From NCBI RefSeq assembly GCF_900156695.1, contig NZ_FTOM01000003.1, positions 1-64,000 on the forward strand: a DNA stretch of 64,000 nt. The letters are read 5' to 3'. Source of the stretch: Phaeovulum vinaykumarii. GTDB taxonomy: Bacteria; Pseudomonadota; Alphaproteobacteria; Rhodobacterales; Rhodobacteraceae. Each line of letters begins with the position of its first letter. Positions within the stretch are counted from its first letter, which is position 1. Below are positions 56,555 through 64,000 of the stretch, one piece after another. A program made the translations under genes and the position numbers. The notes under the pieces were generated by a model that did not search any database, was not told the DNA's origin, and saw nothing but the letters and a program-made list of their open reading frames with translations.

Positions 56555-57433
56555 CTAGCCGGGGCCCGAAGCCGCGTGCGCTTCCAGAAGATCGGCGATG
56601 AGGGTTTCGAAATCCTCAGCGGATCGGATCTTTGCCATGTCCTCGGCGCGCACGGTCAGCCCCCAGTTGCGCGCAATCGCACGGTAGCGCGGCTGACGAT
56701 GCGCCAGCGCCCGCGCGAAGGTCCAGCGCACGAAATCGTCGGGATCGACCTCGGATTCCGACACGCCCTTCTCGGCGCGATAGGCCTCCCAGGCGTCATG
56801 CAGGAATTCAGGCTGGTAATACATGGGCTTGGGCGCGCGCACGAATCGGCGCACCAATTCGGCGGTATGCGCTTCGGACCCTTCGATCCAGATCATCAGC
56901 AGGTTTTCCGACAGCGCCTTGAGCACCGGATCCTCGGGGTCGTCGGGGTCCACCACCTCGCAGATCGAGCCGCCGGTGTCGCAGATGAAATGCCGGTAGC
57001 CATAGATTTCCTCGGCGCGGCGGATGAAATGCGGGGTGTCGAGAAGCGCCGCGATCTCGGCGGTGCGGTGCTGGTCCTGGCGCTCGAGATAGTCGGCGAA
57101 GGGCAGCCCGCCCTTGTCGGGATTGCCGGGCTTGCCAAGATAGGTCGAGAGAGGCGCCAGATTGTCGAAGGTGATGTTCGAGGCGATATAGACCGAATCC
57201 GTCATCAACAGATCGCGCAGAAGCGGCACCTTCATCGCCACGCGCTTGAAATTGTCGGCGATATGTTCGCCCATGTAGCGGGTGCCGATCCGGTAATCGA
57301 CCGAATAATGGAACCAGCCGCCGTCAGCGCGCAGCAGGTTCGACACATGGGTCTTGCCCAGACCGGACATGCCGAAGACCAGCACCTTGCGATGCGCCGC
57401 CGCCCGCCATTCCGCCGCGTTTTCGTAGATCAT
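56555..57433 (-). CDS. P-loop ATPase of unknown function
   Basis: 292 residues. Walker A is GMSGLGKT at about 21-28 and the following segment contains [13 protein letters not shown] hydrophobic strand [10 protein letters not shown] could be a Walker B-like or sensor strand. There is no membrane helix or DNA-binding motif. The sequence looks well constrained along its length and resembles proteins I know only as conserved ATPases in Rhodobacterales. The neighbours metA and fadL do not suggest a function. Confidence 0.75.
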   Translation of the reverse strand: MIYENAAEWRAAAHRKVLVFGMSGLGKTHVSNLLRADGGWFHYSVDYRIGTRYMGEHIADNFKRVAMKVPLLRDLLMTDSVYIASNITFDNLAPLSTYLGKPGNPDKGGLPFADYLERQDQHRTAEIAALLDTPHFIRRAEEIYGYRHFICDTGGSICEVVDPDDPEDPVLKALSENLLMIWIEGSEAHTAELVRRFVRAPKPMYYQPEFLHDAWEAYRAEKGVSESEVDPDDFVRWTFARALAHRQPRYRAIARNWGLTVRAEDMAKIRSAEDFETLIADLLEAHAASGPG

Positions 57434-57586
57434 CCTCGCTCCCGCCTTGCTGGCCCGCCTCTGGCCGCCCGAACCGGCCCCGCTGCCGGGGCCTGCTGCG
57501 CCACAGGTCTAGCGCCGGGCCGCGCGCGCGTCAAAGCCCTGCGGCACGGGGCCGGGTGCGTGGCGGAAGGGGGGCGCAAACGGAAA

Positions 57587-57612
57587 GGCCCCGCCCGAAC
57601 GGGGGCGGGGCC
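57587..57612 (-). terminator. terminator of the FadL-type gene
   Basis: GGCCCCGCCC pairs perfectly with GGGCGGGGCC around a 6-base loop and is followed on the minus strand by TTTCC, 35 bases beyond the stop. Confidence 0.7.
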
Positions 57613-57646
57613 ATGTGTCACGGGCCCAAGGGGAAAGAGCGGGGCC

Positions 57647-58786
57647 TCAGAAGGAGATCCCGACGCGCACCCCCGCACCCCAGCCGCTGTTGCCCGAGAA
57701 GCGCGCGCCCTGCTGGGTGGTCGCATCCCCGATCGAGACATAGCGGACCATGCCGGTGACCTTGACGTTCTCGTGCTTCCAGGTCGCGGCCACCCCCAGC
57801 GCGGCCATGCCGTCATGCGGGCCGAGGTTGCCGGTGGGGCTGTTGCCCTGGGGTTCATAGCTGGCGATCACGGCGCCCGACCAGGTTTCGTTGAACTTGC
57901 GCCCCAGACCCAGCGTATAGGTGATGGTGCTCTTGTTGTAATCGACCAGGTTGCGGTTCGTGCCCGCGGGGATCGCCCCGGCGGTGACAAGGCCGTTGAT
58001 CGCGCCGACATAGGTCGTCGGGCGGATCACGAAATCGCTCCAGTCGACCCAGCGGACCGACCCGAACAGCAGCGTGTCCTTGGCGATGCCGCTCTGGAAT
58101 TCCAGGTTCACCGATTGCGGCACATTGGTCGAGAAGGCCGTGTTGTAGGTGCCCGCCGCCAGACCGGGCAGCGGCGCCAGCGTGGTTTCGGTGGCGTCGA
58201 AATCATGCGTGATCTTGGAATTGTAGGTCAGCGCGACGCGGGCCGCGATCTCGGGCTTTTCCCAGGCGACCCCGACGATATAGCCGACATCGGTCTCGGT
58301 CGAGGTGGACATGCGGTAGCCCACGACCGGCGGCAGCATCACCTTGCCCGAGGTGCGCAGCGCCCGCATCCCGCCAATGATGCTGAAATTCGACGGCAGC
58401 TTGTAGCGCATCAGCGCCGTGATCGCGTTCGAGTCGATCGTCGCGGTCGAGCCGCTATAGGGGTAAGGCGTCCCGGCCGGGTAATCGATATCCGCCCCGA
58501 TCGGCTGGTCGAAGATCAGCGCCACGTCGATCTTGTCGCCGAAGGCCTGCTTGTAGGCGATGGAGACGCTGCTCCAGTCGCCGGCCATGTCGCCCGAAGC
58601 CGCACCGCCCAGCGACCCCGAGACCTCGGGGGCGAAGCCGCCCATGCTCAGTTCGACATACCGTCCCTCCTCGAACAGGATGCCGACCGACTGGCTGCTG
58701 CGATCAATTCCGCCGGCCCCGGCGGCCGCGGCACTCAACGTCAGGGCAACGGCCCCCAGTGCCGTGGTATAGCTGGATGTCTTCAT
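57647..58786 (-). CDS. FadL/OmpP1-type outer-membrane transporter
   Basis: 379 residues. A signal peptide of about 24 residues (cleavage near AGA) is followed by beta-rich sequence ending in an aromatic residue (GVRVGISF). The pattern of strands and the YKLPSNFSIIGGMRAL segment fit the FadL family, which takes hydrophobic compounds across the outer membrane through a lateral opening. It is shorter than E. coli FadL (about 420 mature residues). A GGAGG ribosome site precedes the ATG. It is transcribed alone with its own terminator. Confidence 0.82.
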   Translation of the reverse strand: MKTSSYTTALGAVALTLSAAAAGAGGIDRSSQSVGILFEEGRYVELSMGGFAPEVSGSLGGAASGDMAGDWSSVSIAYKQAFGDKIDVALIFDQPIGADIDYPAGTPYPYSGSTATIDSNAITALMRYKLPSNFSIIGGMRALRTSGKVMLPPVVGYRMSTSTETDVGYIVGVAWEKPEIAARVALTYNSKITHDFDATETTLAPLPGLAAGTYNTAFSTNVPQSVNLEFQSGIAKDTLLFGSVRWVDWSDFVIRPTTYVGAINGLVTAGAIPAGTNRNLVDYNKSTITYTLGLGRKFNETWSGAVIASYEPQGNSPTGNLGPHDGMAALGVAATWKHENVKVTGMVRYVSIGDATTQQGARFSGNSGWGAGVRVGISF

Positions 58787-59177
58787 GGTTCCTCCCTCTC
58801 GCTCCCCATGACCTAAGGTTAAAACACTATCAACGGTTCGTGAGCGATCAATCGCGCGCGCCGCCTGACGTCGCGTCCAAATGCCACGTCAGCCCAAGAA
58901 CAGCCCCTGCACAAGCGCCAATCCGGCAAGATAGAGGGCCGACAGCGCCGTCGCGGCGAGAATCGGCACCCAGAGCGTGAGGCGCGGGGCGGGAAAGCGG
59001 GGGCGGGTCGAGGGGCGCGGCATCGGTCGATCTTTCGGAAAAAGGGGTGGAACATCCCCGACCATTAAGACAACGACAAGGTTTCCGATTTCCTAATGCG
59101 CCCTGGGCGCGCGGGGCGGGATCGGCCCCCTGCGCCACCCCAGGACACCGACCCGCAGCGCAGAAAGGCAAGGCGCA
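58787..59177. other. 391-base divergent region between fadL-type gene and FemAB-like gene
   Basis: This region holds the fadL ribosome site, a short possible gene on the minus strand (58889-59023) and an AT-richer patch at 59060-59095 (AAGACAACGACAAGG and CCGATTTCCTAATG) that may hold a promoter. No repeat or RNA gene is evident. Confidence 0.5.
58889..59023 (-). CDS. possible 44-residue membrane protein
   Basis: A short frame with a basic start (MPRPSTRPRFPAPR) and one hydrophobic helix (LWVPILAATALSALYLAG). It fills a gap that would otherwise be non-coding, but the ribosome site is weak (GAAAGA at a poor distance). It may be a real small protein or chance. Confidence 0.35.
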   Translation of the reverse strand: MPRPSTRPRFPAPRLTLWVPILAATALSALYLAGLALVQGLFLG

Positions 59178-60143
59178 ATGACGGACCCCGAAGCCGGGCA
59201 GAACGCCCCGCGCGCATCAGACATCACCCTGCGCGCCTGCACCCTGCGCGCCTGCCATGACATGGCGCCCGCAGCCTGGGGCGCGCTGGTGCCCGCGGGC
59301 GCCGCGCTGAGCCAGAGCGCCACCTACGGGACCGTGGCCACCGGTCTGGGACGCGCGGTCGAACGCTGGCAGATCGCGGGCCCGCAGGCCGTGGCCTGGG
59401 GCACCTGCCAGATCCTGCGCCGCCGCGGCCTGCGGGTGATCCTGCGCGGCCCCGCCTGGGATGCGCAGGCCCCGACCGACGCGCGCCTGCGGCGCCGGGT
59501 TCTGGGGCGGCTGGGGCGCGGGCTGAGCGTGGCCACCCCGGAAGAGGCCGCGTCGGGGCCGGGCCTCGTGCCGCTGATGACGCCGCGATTCCAGGCGCGG
59601 CTGGCGCTGGGCCCCGAGGACCAGATGCGCGCGGCCATGCAGGGCAAGTGGCGCAACCGCCTCGTGAAGGCCGAGGCCGAGGGCCTCAAGGTCGCACGGC
59701 TGACCGGCCACGCCGCCGAACCCGAGCTGGCGCGCCTGCTGGCGCTGGACAGCGCCCAGGCCGGCGCGCGCGGCTATCGCAGCCTGGGGGCGGGGTTTCT
59801 GGCCGGCTGGGCGGCTGTCGCGCCCAAGGATCTGTGGCTCTATCTGGCCCGCGGCCGCGGCACAGCCGATCCGCTGGCGATGATGCTGTTCCTGCGCCAC
59901 GGCGACGGCGCCACCTATCACATCGGCTGGTCGGGCGTGGAGGGGCGCCAGCGGCATGCCCATAACCTGCTTTTATGGCGGGCGATGCGCGATCTGGCCG
60001 CGCGGGGGGTGCACCACATCGACCTGGGCGATCTCGACGACGAGCGGTCGCCGGGGCTGGCGCGCTTCAAGCTGGGATGCGGCGCCATGCCGCAGAAACT
60101 GGGCCCGACGCTCTGGGTCATCGCCCCCCTGGCGCGTCTCTAG
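59178..60143 (+). CDS. FemAB/GNAT-like aminoacyl- or acetyltransferase family protein
   Basis: 321 residues. The C-terminal half is like FemAB/GNAT_6 proteins: KWRNRLVKAEAEGLKV, a THIGWSGVEGR-type strand (TYHIGWSGVEGRQRHA) and the ending HIDLGDLDDERSPGLARFK. These proteins transfer amino acids or acyl groups, often in cell-wall or exosortase-related pathways. No signal peptide is seen. The next gene begins 295 bases later. The acceptor is unknown. Confidence 0.7.
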   Translation: MTDPEAGQNAPRASDITLRACTLRACHDMAPAAWGALVPAGAALSQSATYGTVATGLGRAVERWQIAGPQAVAWGTCQILRRRGLRVILRGPAWDAQAPTDARLRRRVLGRLGRGLSVATPEEAASGPGLVPLMTPRFQARLALGPEDQMRAAMQGKWRNRLVKAEAEGLKVARLTGHAAEPELARLLALDSAQAGARGYRSLGAGFLAGWAAVAPKDLWLYLARGRGTADPLAMMLFLRHGDGATYHIGWSGVEGRQRHAHNLLLWRAMRDLAARGVHHIDLGDLDDERSPGLARFKLGCGAMPQKLGPTLWVIAPLARL

Positions 60144-60438
60144 CGGCGCGATCCGGGCGGGGCGTGATGCCGCAGCGGACGCGCCTTGCGTGTCACACGC
60201 TTTTCATATTGCACGCAAAACGGGCACATTCTGACCATTTCCGCTCACAAATCCGTTACCGGACATTCCTCAAACATCTGTTGCAAAAGTTTTTTCGCCT
60301 CAGGCCTGCGACAATCTTTCACTTTCGACAAAATGCGTGCAACATCTGTGCTGCGTGACGGGGGACGCGGTTGCGTCGCGGCAGTCGGGCGGTTATGCCG
60401 CAGCGAAAGCCGCAGGACGGAAGGATCGGGGATCGTCA
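60144..60438. other. 295-base AT-richer intergenic region before the TDT-family gene
   Basis: The section 60185-60350 is clearly AT-richer than its surroundings. It contains two copies of AACATCTGT (around 60273 and 60341) and TGTTGCA/TGCAACA as an inverted pair. This is probably the promoter region of the downstream gene. No clean -35/-10 pair could be assigned. Confidence 0.45.
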
Positions 60439-61668
60439 ATGACCAGCAGGCGTGGTGACCGCTTCGAGACCGATTCCGGGCTCGGGACGGGGGAGAAGAT
60501 GACCGGGAACGGACCCGCAGAGCGATGCGGCTGCGGCGCGCAAGCCGCGGGCGGCCCGTTGGCCGGCCTGTCGGGCTGCGGCCAGGGCGGTTCACAGGCG
60601 GCGGCCCGGACCCGCGATGCGGTGCCCGAGATTGCGCGACTGTCGCCCTCGGGGGCCGAGGTCTCGGCCCGCGATCTCGAGGGGTTCTCGCTGGGCTGCG
60701 GCGCGTCTGCGGCGCGGCGTGACCTGTCCGGCACCGGGCTGGGGCGACGGATGCCGCCGGCCGTTTTCCTGCCGGTGCTGGGTCTGGTGACGCTGGGGCT
60801 GGTCTGGCGCCAGGGGATCGGAGATTTCGCCCTGCCGCGCGCGTTGGCCTCGATGGGGCTGGGGGCGCTGACCTTCCTGTTCGCCGCGCTTTTCGTGGCC
60901 TATGTGATCAAGCTGGCCCGCCGTCCGCGTGTCCTGTTCGAGGAATTGCGCATCCTGCCCGGCCGTGCCGGGGTGGCGGCCGCCGTGCTGGGCGTCGATC
61001 TGTGTGCAGCCGCACTCGGGCCCTATCTGCCCGACGTGGCGCGCATGCTGCTGATGGTGGGGCTGGGCCTGCACGTCGCGCTGGTGGCGGCCGCGGTCTG
61101 GACCTTCCATGTGGGCGTGGCCGAACAGCGCCGCGCCAGCCCCGTGTGGCATCTGCAATTCACCGGCCCGCTGGTCGTGGCCTGGGTGGGGCAGGGGCTG
61201 GGCCTGGACGAGCTGTCCCGCGCGCTCTTCTGGCTGACGCTGCCGGTGGCGCTGTCGATCTGGGCGCTCTGCGCGCTCCAACTGCGCCACATGCGCGTGC
61301 CTGAGGTTCTGCGCCCGCTGATGGTGCTGCATCTGGCGCCGCTGGCGCTGATGGGGCTGGTGGCGCATGGTGCGGGATATACGCTTCTGGCGCAGGGCAT
61401 GGGTCTGGCCGCGCTGGCGCTGACGGCGCTCTTTGCGGTGTCCTCGCGCTGGCTGCTGGCGGCGGGGCCGGGGCCGATGTGGGGCACGATGGGCTTTCCG
61501 CTGGCGGTCACGGCGGGGCTGTGGCTGACGCTGGACGGACCTTGGCGGCTGTTCGGGGATCTGGCGCTGGTGGGCACGACGCTGGTGATCCTGCCGATCA
61601 GCCTGTCGTCGCTGCGCGATTGGGTGCAAGGCCGCATGGCCCGCACCACCGCCGCCGCCGCGGCCTGA
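60439..61668 (+). CDS. TDT/SLAC1-type transporter (TehA-like)
   Basis: 409 residues from the ATG at 60439, which has GGGGA ahead; an ATG at 60499 and others are possible. The last 300 residues contain about ten hydrophobic segments beginning RRMPPAVFLPVLGLVTLGL, typical of the tellurite-resistance/dicarboxylate (TehA, SLAC1) anion channels. The first 100 or so residues are soluble, rich in Gly, Ala and Cys (ERCGCGAQ, SGCGQGG, LGCGAS), and not part of the family fold. The anion carried is unknown. A stable GC hairpin follows the gene. Confidence 0.78.
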   Translation: MTSRRGDRFETDSGLGTGEKMTGNGPAERCGCGAQAAGGPLAGLSGCGQGGSQAAARTRDAVPEIARLSPSGAEVSARDLEGFSLGCGASAARRDLSGTGLGRRMPPAVFLPVLGLVTLGLVWRQGIGDFALPRALASMGLGALTFLFAALFVAYVIKLARRPRVLFEELRILPGRAGVAAAVLGVDLCAAALGPYLPDVARMLLMVGLGLHVALVAAAVWTFHVGVAEQRRASPVWHLQFTGPLVVAWVGQGLGLDELSRALFWLTLPVALSIWALCALQLRHMRVPEVLRPLMVLHLAPLALMGLVAHGAGYTLLAQGMGLAALALTALFAVSSRWLLAAGPGPMWGTMGFPLAVTAGLWLTLDGPWRLFGDLALVGTTLVILPISLSSLRDWVQGRMARTTAAAAA

Positions 61669-61711
61669 GCGCGACCGAATTCGCACGACATCGCGCATGA
61701 CCTTGCGCAGG

Positions 61712-61733
61712 GGGCCCCGGTTCACCGGGGCCC
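61712..61733 (+). terminator. hairpin after the TDT-family gene
   Basis: GGGCCCCGG pairs perfectly with CCGGGGCCC around TTCA, 44 bases past the stop. It has no T-run, so termination efficiency is uncertain. Confidence 0.5.
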
Positions 61734-61828
61734 GACCGACGCGCGACACCCGCCTCTCGCCGGGCCATTTCCGCTTGCGCCAGATCCCGCGCAGCCCGGA
61801 CGGGACGGGCGACGGACCGCCGCATTAG

Positions 61829-63343
<1,515 letters not shown>

Positions 63344-63348
63344 TCTGC

Positions 63349-63804
63349 GTGCGCGGTTTTGCCCCGCATATGGCCGTCGCGCTGGCCGAAGCGCGCGCGG
63401 CGGCCCGGCGGGGCGAGGTGCCGGTGGGCGCGGTGGTCGTGTCCCCCGCCGGCGAGATCGTGGCGCGCGCGGGCAACCGCACGCGCGAACTGCACGACCC
63501 CACCGCCCATGCCGAGATCCTGGCCTTGCGCACGGCCTGCGCGGCGGCGGGCTCGGAGCGGCTGCCGGGGCATGCGCTCTTCGTCACGCTGGAACCCTGC
63601 CCGATGTGCGCCGCCGCCATCTCGAACGCGCGCATCGCCCGGCTGATCTATGGCGCGGCAGACCCCAAATCGGGCGGCGTGGCGCAGGGGCCGCGGATCT
63701 TCACGCATCCGCAATGTCACCATGTCCCGGAGGTCTTCGACGGGTTCTCGGCCGCGCAATCCGAGGATCTGCTCAGGGCCTTCTTCGCCCAGCGGCGCGG
63801 CTAG
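63349..63804 (+). CDS. tadA: tRNA-specific adenosine deaminase
   Basis: 151 residues from a GTG at 63349; an ATG at 63370 would shorten the first helix. The zinc site is complete: HAE in PTAHAEILAL with the catalytic glutamate, and PCPMCAAAI. It makes inosine at the wobble position of tRNA(Arg). The gene follows guaB after six bases and is probably read from the same transcript. Confidence 0.93.
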   Translation: MRGFAPHMAVALAEARAAARRGEVPVGAVVVSPAGEIVARAGNRTRELHDPTAHAEILALRTACAAAGSERLPGHALFVTLEPCPMCAAAISNARIARLIYGAADPKSGGVAQGPRIFTHPQCHHVPEVFDGFSAAQSEDLLRAFFAQRRG

Positions 63805-63883
63805 GACGGTTTTTAGGCCCCCAGTAAGGGCTTGTTAGAAGTATTCCGGGATGGTGAGCCTCGATTACGTTTTCGAGGACATC

Positions 63884-64000
63884 ATGACCCGGCAGACTTT
63901 CCCCGGCCATTCGGCGGCCCCCGAACGATCGCACCCCCTCCTGCGTGCGGGTCTGCGCAAGGCCCTTGTGCCTGCCCTGGTGTTGGCTGGTCTGGCCACG
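63884..64000 (+). CDS. start of a probable exported protein (cut by window end)
   Basis: The frame is open to the window end from an ATG at 63884 that has GAGGAC at good spacing; an ATG at 63851 in the same frame has no ribosome site. The visible 39 residues are polar, then basic (LLRAGLRKA), then hydrophobic (LVPALVLAGLAT), like a signal peptide or membrane anchor. Too little is visible to name it. The region just upstream (63805-63850) is AT-richer and may hold its promoter. Confidence 0.55.
   Translation, partial: MTRQTFPGHSAAPERSHPLLRAGLRKALVPALVLAGLAT

Overview
The window is GC-rich alphaproteobacterial chromosome. Gene content and order (xdhABC next to a BMP-type ABC importer, dnaG-rpoD, a pucBA light-harvesting pair, a sulfide:quinone oxidoreductase with Rhodobacter-type cysteines, Tad pilus fragments) point to Rhodobacteraceae, most likely a purple non-sulfur or aerobic anoxygenic phototroph related to Rhodobacter/Rhodovulum. 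I see no rRNA, tRNA, CRISPR array, insertion sequence or prophage. Genes are tightly packed, with many ATGA or TGATG stop/start overlaps that define operons.

Layout. 1-6 kb: a pseudaminic acid (nonulosonate) cluster. The tail of pseB lies on the plus strand; on the minus strand an LpxL-like acyltransferase, pseF, a pseG-pseH fusion, pseI and a capsule-type glycosyltransferase form one coupled operon. 6-9.5 kb: sqr, divergent from a membrane diguanylate cyclase, then a single-domain rhodanese. 9.6-19.2 kb: a minus-strand operon xdhA-xdhB-xdhC-ATPase-permease-permease-binding protein that joins xanthine dehydrogenase to a probable purine importer. 19.3-26 kb: dnaE, glnE and a small gene. 26-29 kb: glyoxalase I, then a Slam-like outer-membrane barrel coupled to a TbpB-like lipoprotein. 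29.2-31 kb: thyX and an AT-rich, foreign-looking Fic/Doc toxin-like gene. 31-34 kb: TadG/TadE-type proteins. 34.4-40.3 kb: glutamate dehydrogenase, dnaG, rpoD. 40.4-41.1 kb: pucBA, convergent with rpoD, with an odd beta chain and a very long acidic alpha-chain tail. 41.2-50 kb: NifU-like scaffold, hisI, gluQ, trmFO, gyrA, a small membrane protein, mug, hpt and a COQ10-like protein. 50-53 kb: a PLP decarboxylase, an Lrp regulator and a LysE exporter around a perfect 13-bp inverted repeat. 53-64 kb: tetR-ppk2, an alpha/beta hydrolase with metA, a P-loop ATPase, a FadL-type porin, a FemAB-like protein, a TDT/SLAC1-type channel, guaB, tadA and the start of a secreted protein.

How the parts relate. 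Purine handling recurs: uptake and oxidation (ABC importer with XdhABC), salvage (Hpt) and the GMP branch (GuaB). Phototrophy and sulfide use are represented by pucBA and sqr. Surface biology is represented by the pse cluster, the Slam/lipoprotein pair, FadL and the Tad proteins. The points most worth following up are the modified LH2 pair, the Slam-type surface lipoprotein system, the acyltransferase coupled to pseudaminate synthesis, the orphan Fic/Doc gene with an unidentified C-terminal domain, and the inverted repeat that covers the lrp start codon.
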